From JBJEDU01 sp051872395 (GTDB taxonomy: Bacteria > Bacillota_I > Bacilli_A > RFN20 > CAG-826), in contig JBJEDU010000008.1 in assembly GCA_051872395.1 (NCBI GenBank), forward strand, positions 1 through 47,730: 47,730 bases of DNA, given 5' to 3'. How positions within the stretch are numbered: position 1 is the first letter of the stretch; each line of letters opens with the position of its first letter. Under the pieces are notes generated by a model. The model searched no databases and was not told the DNA's origin. It saw only the letters and a program-made list of their open reading frames with translations. The translations under genes were made by a program, and so were the position numbers. This document shows positions 17,133-24,527 of this stretch, piece by piece.

Positions 17133-17763
17133 TGATTTCTTCTCTTAAAAGTAAAAATTTGCTTTTATATTCATCACTAATCCTAAATGAATCATATATT
17201 TTAGAAATAGCTTTACTTAATGTTTTATAATTCAATTTACTAGACTTAATATACTCATATATTTCATTTGGATGATAGACAGCAAGTTCACAAAGTAACC
17301 ACGCTTCCCCCATCATTACCATGTATCTTTCATCGTCAATAAGTAAAGGCAATAATTTATTAAGGAGTGATTTGTCCTTTTTATTGATATTTGATATATA
17401 CATCACATATCCCCATCTAACAATATATTCATCTTTCGCGTGACGATATTTCTTTGTATAGTTAATCATTTTATTTACTGATGCCTTTTTTACTAGTCCG
17501 ATTAATAGATCAGTGCAATACCAATCGTAAAATAAATGATTGTATTTATCGATATAATCTAATCTTTCATCATGATTTTTAATTAATTTAAGATTGATGT
17601 GGAAAAAACATTTTTGAAGAAGAACATTATTTTTTAATAACGATTCATCATAAGAAACATATTCTTTTCTAGTTTGATATTCCTTTATCAAAGAATTAAT
17701 AACATTAACGTTTGTTTTATCGAATGATTTAATCTTTTTATCTATTTCTTTTATGTCAATCAT
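17122..17763 (-). CDS. AlkD-like DNA alkylation-repair (HEAT-repeat) protein
   Basis: This 213-aa protein is built of HEAT-like helices. It has the family's conserved stretches DWYCTDLLIGLV (about 80-91), RWGYVMYISNINKKD (about 116-130), YMVMMGEAWLLCELAVYHPN (about 147-166) and the C-terminal RISDEYKSKFLLLREE. Members of PF08713 excise positively charged alkylated bases, though close relatives vary in activity. The function is assigned by pattern only. No Shine-Dalgarno: TAAAAT (17770-17775) ends six bases before the ATG, as for other leaderless candidates here. It follows the tRNA-Arg terminator. Confidence 0.75.
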   Translation of the reverse strand: MIDIKEIDKKIKSFDKTNVNVINSLIKEYQTRKEYVSYDESLLKNNVLLQKCFFHINLKLIKNHDERLDYIDKYNHLFYDWYCTDLLIGLVKKASVNKMINYTKKYRHAKDEYIVRWGYVMYISNINKKDKSLLNKLLPLLIDDERYMVMMGEAWLLCELAVYHPNEIYEYIKSSKLNYKTLSKAISKIYDSFRISDEYKSKFLLLREEIKTN

Positions 17764-17786
17764 ATTTATATTTTATTTTATAAAAT

Positions 17787-17839
17787 AAAAAACTTCCACT
17801 ACTTAATACCAATCAACGGTAATTCATTTGGAAGTTTTT
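17787..17839 (-). terminator. Terminator downstream of tRNA-Arg
   Basis: AAAAACTTCCA (about 17788-17798) pairs with TGGAAGTTTTT (17829-17839) over 11 bp with a 30-nt loop. Read on the minus strand it ends in UUUUUUAUUUU. It separates the tRNA from the AlkD-like gene. Confidence 0.65.
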
Positions 17840-17846
17840 AACTATT

Positions 17847-17923
17847 TGGCGCCCTTGAGGCGACTCGAACGCCTGACCCACAGCTTAGAAGGCTGTTGCT
17901 CTATCCAGCTGAGCTACAAGGGC
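17847..17923 (-). tRNA. tRNA-Arg (anticodon UCU)
   Basis: On the minus strand the acceptor arms GCCCTTG/CAAGGGC pair. The D arm is GCTC...GAGC, the anticodon arm ACAGC-CTTCTAA-GCTGT gives anticodon UCU (reads AGA/AGG), and the T arm AGGCG-TTCGAGT-CGCCT is intact. CCA is encoded (17847-17849). TATACT (17931-17936) lies seven bases before the mature 5' end, so the precursor leader may be almost absent. Confidence 0.97.
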
Positions 17924-17962
17924 AACTTTCAGTATAATACCACCTTTAGTTAAAAAAATAAA

Positions 17963-19717
17963 CTATGAATTGTGAAGTTTATCAAAAAGAAGAGTAGCGA
18001 CTTCTTTTGGAAGAAGTTGAGACAATTCTTCTAAAGAAGCATCTTTCAATGATTCTAAATCACGATATGTTTTAAATAGAATATTTTTTCTTTTTATTCC
18101 AAGTCCTTTTATATCATCAAAAATCGAAGAGGAAATACTCTTATCTCTTAATTCTTTATGAAATTTTATAGCGAATCGATGAACCTCATCTTGCATGCGA
18201 GTTAACAAGAAAAAGAGATTTTTATTTTCGATTTTGAAAATATTACCATCTGAATCGATAATCCCTTCAGTTTGATGCTTATCACTTTTAAATAAGCCAA
18301 ATACATTGATAGATAAATTTAATGAATCAACAACTTCTTTCGCTACAAGAGTTTGAGTTAATCCACCATCAACTAGTATTAAATCAGGAAGTGATTCATT
18401 TTCTTCAATTAATCTTGTTAATCTACGATTAATAATCTCTTTCATTGAAGCAATATCATCTTGGCTTTCTTCTTGCTCAATATGATATTTACGATATTTT
18501 TTTCTTATTGGTTCACCATTTATGAACATTACCATAACACCAATAGGGAAAGAACCATGCGTATGAGAATTATCAAATAATTCAATGTGACTAGGAACAT
18601 CAATATTTAAAATATTTGCGAGTTCTTCTAAAAGTTCGATTTTGTTTTCATCTACTTTACTAGATAAAAAATACTCATCTAATGCATTATTTGCGTTTTC
18701 TTTCGCAGATGTCACCATGTCTAATAACTTTCCTTTAGTTATGGAAATAATTTTTGTATCTAATATGTTTGATAAAGAAGAGATGATTTCATCGGAATTA
18801 ATAATGATTTCATCAGGTAATTCATGACTCAAATAATATTGATTAATTAAATCTGCAACTTGTTCTTCATTAGACAAAAACTCTTCAACGACAAAAGTAT
18901 TTTTCCCTAAAAGAATACCGTTTCGATAAGTTAAAACCGCTAAAGAGAGATAAGGTGGTTTAGTCGCGTATGCAAAAATATCACGATCTTTTTTATCGTT
19001 CGTTTCAACATTTTGTTTCATGTTTAAATGATCGATACTATCGATAATATTTTTGTATTCTCTCGCCTTTTCAAACTCTAAATTTTCAATAGCGAGATTC
19101 ATTTTATCAACATATAGTTTTTTATATTTGGCATTATCACCATTCAAAAATGATTTTATTTTTAAAATCATCTCTTCGTATTCTTCATTATTAACTTTGT
19201 TGATACAAGGCGCTAAACACAAAGAAAGATGATAATAAAGACATGGTGAAGATGGAATATTTTTACATTTTCTTAATGGAAATACTTTATTTAATAAATT
19301 GATAATTTCTCGACAAGCATTCGCGTTAGGAAAAGGACCAAAATAAATATAATTTTTATCTTTTTTGTTTCTTTTAATTTGTAATATTGGATCGTTCTTT
19401 TTCCTTAAAGCAATATAAGGATAATGGGAACCATCTTTAAGAAGAATATTATATTTTGGATAATGCTCATGAATTAAATTCATTTCAAGAATCAAAGCTT
19501 CTTTTTCGTTGTTTGTAATGATAGTTTTAAAATATTCAACTTCCATGACCATTCTAAAAACTTTTCCTTCTTGTGGTCGAAGAAAATATTGGGAAACACG
19601 TTTATATAAATCTTTGGCTTTGCCAACGTAAATAATAGTGTCGTTTTTATTGAACATTAAATAAACACCTGGCAAGTGTTTAAGATTTTCAATTAAAGAT
19701 TTAAGTTTATCAGTCAT
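17963..19717 (-). CDS. uvrC: UvrABC excinuclease subunit C
   Basis: UvrC (584 aa) makes both incisions in nucleotide-excision repair. The GIY-YIG nuclease domain is at the N-terminus (PGVYLMFNKNDTIIYVGKAKDL, about 16-37), followed by a Cys-containing region, a UVR motif (about 195-230), the RNase H-like domain (IELFDNSHTHGSFPIGVMV, about 375-393; PDLILVDGGLTQ) and C-terminal helix-hairpin-helices. ATG 19717 overlaps the mutS2 stop by 8 bases, so the two are coupled; an in-frame ATG at 19759 would add 14 residues unlike UvrC. No clear SD. Confidence 0.95.
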   Translation of the reverse strand: MTDKLKSLIENLKHLPGVYLMFNKNDTIIYVGKAKDLYKRVSQYFLRPQEGKVFRMVMEVEYFKTIITNNEKEALILEMNLIHEHYPKYNILLKDGSHYPYIALRKKNDPILQIKRNKKDKNYIYFGPFPNANACREIINLLNKVFPLRKCKNIPSSPCLYYHLSLCLAPCINKVNNEEYEEMILKIKSFLNGDNAKYKKLYVDKMNLAIENLEFEKAREYKNIIDSIDHLNMKQNVETNDKKDRDIFAYATKPPYLSLAVLTYRNGILLGKNTFVVEEFLSNEEQVADLINQYYLSHELPDEIIINSDEIISSLSNILDTKIISITKGKLLDMVTSAKENANNALDEYFLSSKVDENKIELLEELANILNIDVPSHIELFDNSHTHGSFPIGVMVMFINGEPIRKKYRKYHIEQEESQDDIASMKEIINRRLTRLIEENESLPDLILVDGGLTQTLVAKEVVDSLNLSINVFGLFKSDKHQTEGIIDSDGNIFKIENKNLFFLLTRMQDEVHRFAIKFHKELRDKSISSSIFDDIKGLGIKRKNILFKTYRDLESLKDASLEELSQLLPKEVATLLFDKLHNS

Positions 19718-22004
19718 TGAATATGACGATGGTTGTACCACCGCCTCCTTCGTATTCATTACCGCTTCGATATGATAAATCTTTTTGTTTATCTAAATAT
19801 GATTGAATAGCCTTTTTAAGCGCTCCAGAACCAAATCCATGAATTATTCTTACTTGATGCATTCTTTTAACACGACAACTATCTAAATATTTATCGACGG
19901 TTTCAATTGCTTCATTAACACGATATCCGAGAAGATTTATCTCGCTAGGAATAGACTTTTCAATAATGATATCTTTCATAACTTTTTTCTTGGTATCATG
20001 AACTTTTTTCTCTAATTTTTTTAAATTAGAAATTGAAGCTTCGACAGTCATATTAGAATCGGTAGTTAAAATAGCCTTTTTACCTTTAAAGGCTTTAACA
20101 TATCCAAAAATATTTAAAGAAGGAACAGAAACATAATCACCAACATTGATTGTTTCATTAAATTCTTCCATCTCTTCATTTTCTTTTAAGTCATCTAATT
20201 TTCTTTTTACTTCAATCGCATCATTAGCTTTAATATTTGGATTAGATAAAGTTTTAATTATATTATCAACTTCTTTTAAAGCACTATTTATAATCTTTTC
20301 TTTTTCTTCTTTGACATCCACTAAAAGTTTTTCTCTTTTATTATTTAGATTTAATGAATCAACTTCTAATCTTTTTGCTTCTTTGTTTAGTTGTTCTTCT
20401 TTTCTTTTTAATTCGATTTCAAGTTTTACGTTTTCATCTAATTTATTTTGAAGTATTTCAAGTAAGTTATTTGCTTCTGATTTATCTTTCGATATATATT
20501 CTTTTGCATCAGAAATAATTTCATCTTTTAAGCCATATCTTTTAGCGACATCAAGAGCATAGCTCTTTCCTGGAACCCCTTGTTTAAAAATATATGTTGG
20601 AACAAGTTTTTCTTCATTAAAAATCATCGATGAATTCTCAATATTACTATTTAAAAAAGCATATTCTTTCAAGCGAGAAAAGTGCGAAGAAATTAAAGCA
20701 AAACAATTTTTGTTTTTTAAATATTTGATAACTGAAATTGCGATGGCTTCACCCTCTAATGGATCAGTGCCAGTACCTAATTCATCCACTAAAACTAAAT
20801 CATTGCCTTTAACGATGTTTACAATATTAGCGATGTTAGATATATGAGCAGAAAAGGTTGATAAATTATCACTGAGAGATTGATTATCTCCAATATCAAT
20901 ATAAATATTGTCAAAATACGATAAAGACCCACTAGACACAGGAATCATTAAGCCGCACTGATTCATAAGCACTAATAAACCGACAGTTTTTAATGAAACG
21001 GTCTTTCCACCAGCGTTAGGCCCAGAAATAATCAATATTCTTTTTTCTTCATCTAAACAATATGTATTAGCGATGACTTTATCTTTATCGATAAGAGGAT
21101 GCTTTGCATTCTTTAAGACGATTGTTCTTTCTTTTTTTAATTCTAATAATTGACCGTTAATCTCATTACCATATAACGCTTTCGATTGAAGAAAATCAAT
21201 TCTTGCAATTATTTTATTGTTTTCTAATATTTCTTCTTCTTGAAGAAGAACAAGACTCGTCAGCACTTTCAAGATTTTTCTTATTTCTTCATTTTCTTCA
21301 AGTTTTAAAGAAGTTATTTCATTATTTAATTGAACAATTTCAATCGGCTCGATAAATGTTGTATTTCCACTATCGGAAACATCATAAATAATACCAACAA
21401 CTTTATTTTTAAATGCTGTTTTAATTGGTAAAACAAAATGACCATCACGAAGAGTAACGTTATCATCGCCCATCAAAGATTTGTATGACAAAGATATCGT
21501 CGTGATTTTTTCTTGTAAATTATTTTCAAGTTTTTTTATTCTTCTTCTAATAGAAGAAAGATTTTCACTCGCTTTATCATCAACAGTTAATGATGAGGTG
21601 ATTGTTCTTTTAATCTCTTTTTCTAAATTATCTAAGGCATTAAATTTATCAATCAAAGATTTAATAAATGGATAATCTAAACCAAGTTTTTCATAAAATT
21701 TAACAATATCGCCCATTAGTAATATATCTTCTCGAATCAAATATAAATCTCGAGGAGTCAGCAAATATGTTTTTTTGGCAATGTTTATTAATTTTAAAAT
21801 ATTCGCACTATTTTTAATTGGGAAAGGACCGAAACGAGTAACAATAGAACTAATTTCTTTCATAAACTCTTTTTCGTTAATTAAGTCGTTTCTTTTTAGC
21901 GTAGCTAAAGAAGAAATATATTCTTTTCCTAATTCGCTGTGCGAATATTCACTAATCGATTGTCTTATTTTTTCAAATTCAAATGTTAAGTATATATCTT
22001 GCAT
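19710..22004 (-). CDS. mutS2: MutS2-family ATPase/endonuclease
   Basis: MutS2 (764 aa) lacks the mismatch-reading domain of MutS. It acts in suppression of recombination and, in Bacillus, in rescue of collided ribosomes. Visible parts: clamp/lever helices (1-310), P-loop GPNAGGKTVSLKT (about 325-337), Walker B DELGTGTDPLEG, a long coiled coil (about 505-600), and a C-terminal Smr domain (about 690-764) with IIHGFGSGALKKAI. The usual Smr LDLRG appears as INLLG, replacing the Asp and Arg. Start ATG 22004 gives the normal N-terminus (DIYLTFEFEKI); an upstream in-frame ATG (22043) falls in the promoter. Confidence 0.95.
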   Translation of the reverse strand: MQDIYLTFEFEKIRQSISEYSHSELGKEYISSLATLKRNDLINEKEFMKEISSIVTRFGPFPIKNSANILKLINIAKKTYLLTPRDLYLIREDILLMGDIVKFYEKLGLDYPFIKSLIDKFNALDNLEKEIKRTITSSLTVDDKASENLSSIRRRIKKLENNLQEKITTISLSYKSLMGDDNVTLRDGHFVLPIKTAFKNKVVGIIYDVSDSGNTTFIEPIEIVQLNNEITSLKLEENEEIRKILKVLTSLVLLQEEEILENNKIIARIDFLQSKALYGNEINGQLLELKKERTIVLKNAKHPLIDKDKVIANTYCLDEEKRILIISGPNAGGKTVSLKTVGLLVLMNQCGLMIPVSSGSLSYFDNIYIDIGDNQSLSDNLSTFSAHISNIANIVNIVKGNDLVLVDELGTGTDPLEGEAIAISVIKYLKNKNCFALISSHFSRLKEYAFLNSNIENSSMIFNEEKLVPTYIFKQGVPGKSYALDVAKRYGLKDEIISDAKEYISKDKSEANNLLEILQNKLDENVKLEIELKRKEEQLNKEAKRLEVDSLNLNNKREKLLVDVKEEKEKIINSALKEVDNIIKTLSNPNIKANDAIEVKRKLDDLKENEEMEEFNETINVGDYVSVPSLNIFGYVKAFKGKKAILTTDSNMTVEASISNLKKLEKKVHDTKKKVMKDIIIEKSIPSEINLLGYRVNEAIETVDKYLDSCRVKRMHQVRIIHGFGSGALKKAIQSYLDKQKDLSYRSGNEYEGGGGTTIVIFND

Positions 22005-22031
22005 AAAATTATTATCCCATAATTTAATTTT

Positions 22032-22060
22032 TTTATAAAACATATATGTTAAAATAACAA
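22032..22060 (-). promoter_or_regulatory. mutS2 promoter with internal 12-bp palindrome
   Basis: On the minus strand, TTGTTA (22055-22060) and TATAAA (22032-22037) are 17 bases apart. The spacer holds the perfect palindrome AACATATATGTT (22039-22050). The same bases serve the divergent rnhC, whose likely -10 (TAAAAT, 22050-22055) sits six bases before its ATG. Confidence 0.5.
22050..22055 (+). promoter_or_regulatory. -10 box six bases from the rnhC ATG
   Basis: TAAAAT, then AACAAT, then ATG 22062. There is no Shine-Dalgarno, so the rnhC mRNA is probably leaderless. The -35 is only T-rich (about 22028-22033). Confidence 0.5.
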
Positions 22061-22061
22061 T

Positions 22062-22940
22062 ATGTCAAAAAAATATTATTCTACAAAAATTGATGAAAAT
22101 AAATCGAAAGAGATTATTGATTTATTAAAAATGTATGAAACGGATGAAAAGGCTGAATATTTGTCACATTCGTTTTTATATAAAGATTTACAAATAAAAC
22201 TTTATTCTTCTAAAAAAGGAATTACGCTTTCTTTAGCAGGAGAAGAAAATAGTATCGATAAATTTTTAGAAAAAATTAATGTTAATAAATATTTATATTT
22301 ATCCTTTGAATCACAAATCGGCTCTGATGAAGTTGGAAATGGAGATTTATTATTACCATTTATTGTTGTCGCGGTTTATATAAATGAAGAAAATTTAAAT
22401 CAATTATTAAAACTCAGTATCAACGATTCCAAAAAGATGAATGATCAAACCATTGTTGAAATAGTGCCTAAACTCATTAAATATGTCGATTTTTCAAAAA
22501 TGACATTGCAAAATAACCAATATAACGAAGTAATCAAAAGTGGCGATAACATCAATGTTATTAAGGCTAAAATGCATAACGCTACACTGCTTAATATGAA
22601 GAAAAAGCATAATGAAGTAAATTCGATATTCATTGATAAATTTGTTTCTGATGAAACATTTTATAAATATTTAAAAAATGAAAAAGAAGTCATTACAAAT
22701 ATTACATCCCGCACTAAAGGGGAAACTTATTATCCAAGTATCGCAGTCGCTTCAATGATAGCGAGATATTCTTTAATAAAAGAAAAAGAAAAATTAGATA
22801 AAAAATACAAAATGAATTTTCCTTTTGGTTCAGGACAAAAAGTCGATGAATTCTCAAAAATGTTTATCGAAAAATATGGTATAGAAGAATTTAATAAAAT
22901 TGTTAAAATCAATTTTAAAAATATCAAAAGAATTATTTAA
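22062..22940 (+). CDS. rnhC: Ribonuclease HIII
   Basis: RNase HIII (292 aa) removes RNA from RNA-DNA hybrids. It has an N-terminal TBP-like substrate-binding domain (1-80) and a catalytic domain with the Asp-Glu motif IGSDEVGNGD (about 87-96), DSKKMND (about 127-133), the FIDKFV strand, and YPSIAVASMIARY (about 226-238). The GNGD variant, rather than GTGD, is conservative. Lone plus-strand gene among minus-strand neighbours; it overlaps the convergent rluD by 8 bases. Confidence 0.94.
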   Translation: MSKKYYSTKIDENKSKEIIDLLKMYETDEKAEYLSHSFLYKDLQIKLYSSKKGITLSLAGEENSIDKFLEKINVNKYLYLSFESQIGSDEVGNGDLLLPFIVVAVYINEENLNQLLKLSINDSKKMNDQTIVEIVPKLIKYVDFSKMTLQNNQYNEVIKSGDNINVIKAKMHNATLLNMKKKHNEVNSIFIDKFVSDETFYKYLKNEKEVITNITSRTKGETYYPSIAVASMIARYSLIKEKEKLDKKYKMNFPFGSGQKVDEFSKMFIEKYGIEEFNKIVKINFKNIKRII

Positions 22941-23841
22941 TAATATCAATTATTTCCTTAAAATAAGAAGGAAGTTCAATCTCAAAAGACATCATTTCAT
23001 GAGTGCGTGGATGTTCTAAAGTTAATTTAGTAGCACATAAAAGCTGACCTTTATTATAAAGGTGATTTTTGTTTTTCTTGTTATATATTTCATCACCTTC
23101 AATTGGATAACCAATATATGAAAGATGCACTCTTATTTGATGAGTTCTTCCAGTTAGAAGTTTTAAATGAATTAATGTATATCCATCAAACCTTTTTATT
23201 ACATCAAAATAAGTTATTGCAGTTTTTCCATCTTTATCCACTGCCATTTTATTTCGATCTTGTTTACTTCTAGCGATTGGAAGATCAATTTTCCCATTAT
23301 TTTCTTTAATGACGCCTTGAACTAAAGCAATATATTCTCTATTCATCTTATGAGTTTGAAGCTGTTCACTTAAAAATAGATGAGCGTCATTATTTTTTGC
23401 GATACAAATTAACCCACTTGTATCCTTATCAATACGATGAACAATTCCAGGTCTAAATTCCCCATTAACATCGCTTAAAGAATTGAAATAATACACTAAA
23501 GCATTCGCTAAAGTACCATTTTTATTTCCAGCACCTGGGTGAACAACTAATCCTTGTGGCTTATTGATAATAGCGATATCTTCATCTTCATAAACAATAT
23601 CAAGAGGAATATCTTCACCTTCACAAAAATATGGAGAATCTTCTATATAATCAAATTCGATTTTGTCATTGAGTTTTAATTTATATGAAGTCTTCTCTTT
23701 TTTACCATTAATAAAGAGATTTCCTTTATCAATAGAATCCGCAATTTTATTACGAGAAATTTTATCTTGAAAATAAGTAGATAAAAATTTATCCACTCTT
23801 ACATTAAGATTTTTATCATCAACAATTATTTCGTATTTCAT
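22933..23841 (-). CDS. rluD: 23S rRNA pseudouridine synthase, RluD family
   Basis: This 302-aa protein has an N-terminal S4 RNA-binding domain (about 12-75) and the RluA/RluD catalytic core, with the active Asp in VHRIDKDTSGLICIAKN (about 134-150) and RTHQIRVHL further on. Substrate positions (U1911/1915/1917 for RluD) are assigned by family only. It follows lspA, as in Bacillus (lspA-yylY/rluD). There is no SD; the upstream gap carries copy 2 of a 32-nt repeat with a TATACT box. Confidence 0.9.
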   Translation of the reverse strand: MKYEIIVDDKNLNVRVDKFLSTYFQDKISRNKIADSIDKGNLFINGKKEKTSYKLKLNDKIEFDYIEDSPYFCEGEDIPLDIVYEDEDIAIINKPQGLVVHPGAGNKNGTLANALVYYFNSLSDVNGEFRPGIVHRIDKDTSGLICIAKNNDAHLFLSEQLQTHKMNREYIALVQGVIKENNGKIDLPIARSKQDRNKMAVDKDGKTAITYFDVIKRFDGYTLIHLKLLTGRTHQIRVHLSYIGYPIEGDEIYNKKNKNHLYNKGQLLCATKLTLEHPRTHEMMSFEIELPSYFKEIIDIIK

Positions 23842-23846
23842 TAAAT

Positions 23847-23878
23847 TAGTAGTTTTTTAGTATAAATTTATTTAGTTT
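23847..23878. repeat. Copy 2 of a 32-nt intergenic repeat
   Basis: Matches 17101-17132 with one mismatch; 24 consecutive bases are identical. On the minus strand it spans the lspA stop, a TATACT box and a CTACTA run just before rluD. Confidence 0.7.
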
Positions 23879-24527
23879 CTGAATCGGAAGATGTATCATT
23901 AAGATTTTTCGTTTCTTCTAATCTTTTCTTTTCATCTAACGATAAAATCTTTTCAGTATTTTCTTTTGGTTTTTCTTGCTTTTCCTTTTTAGAAGTTTTT
24001 GATTCATCAATGATTAAATAAATAATCAAGATGATCGTACCAATTACCAAACAAGAATCTGCGACATTAAATCGATAAAATTGATAGTTACCAAAATCGA
24101 AAGCAATCCAGTCAACCACACCATTGGTCGTGTAATTTAAATATTCTGCACTATAAAATGCACGATCGATTAAATTTCCAATACAACCTGCGGTCATTAA
24201 CATGATTGCAGCTTTAGCAATCTTTGGTAATTTATTAACCTTCTTAGCGAAAACTGAAATCAATATAATCGCACCGATTAAAGAAACGGAAACAAAAATG
24301 ATTCGATTCGCTAATTGGCTATTGAAATTAATTCCAAACGCCATTCCATAATTCACCACATATTCAATGGATAAAAATCCAGGAATTAAAGTGATAGATT
24401 GACCAACCGTCATATTATGCAAAACGATTTGTTTAGTGACAAAATCGATAATGAGCAATAATACTCCTAGCCAAATAAATGATTCAAATATCCATTTAAA
24501 TATTTCTTTTACTTTTTTATTCTTCAT
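23868..24527 (-). CDS. lspA: Lipoprotein signal peptidase (SPase II) with charged C-terminal tail
   Basis: LspA (219 aa) cleaves prolipoproteins in the membrane. Four membrane segments are visible (about 14-34, 74-93, 104-119, 158-174), and the catalytic aspartates are Asp121 (GNLIDRA) and Asp157 (FNVADS). The family is usually 150-170 aa; here about 45 extra residues after the last helix are very rich in Lys, Glu and Ser/Thr and should be cytoplasmic and disordered. The start overlaps the ileS end by 11 bases. The nuclease lipoprotein encoded upstream (29,154) is one likely substrate. Confidence 0.94.
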   Translation of the reverse strand: MKNKKVKEIFKWIFESFIWLGVLLLIIDFVTKQIVLHNMTVGQSITLIPGFLSIEYVVNYGMAFGINFNSQLANRIIFVSVSLIGAIILISVFAKKVNKLPKIAKAAIMLMTAGCIGNLIDRAFYSAEYLNYTTNGVVDWIAFDFGNYQFYRFNVADSCLVIGTIILIIYLIIDESKTSKKEKQEKPKENTEKILSLDEKKRLEETKNLNDTSSDSETK

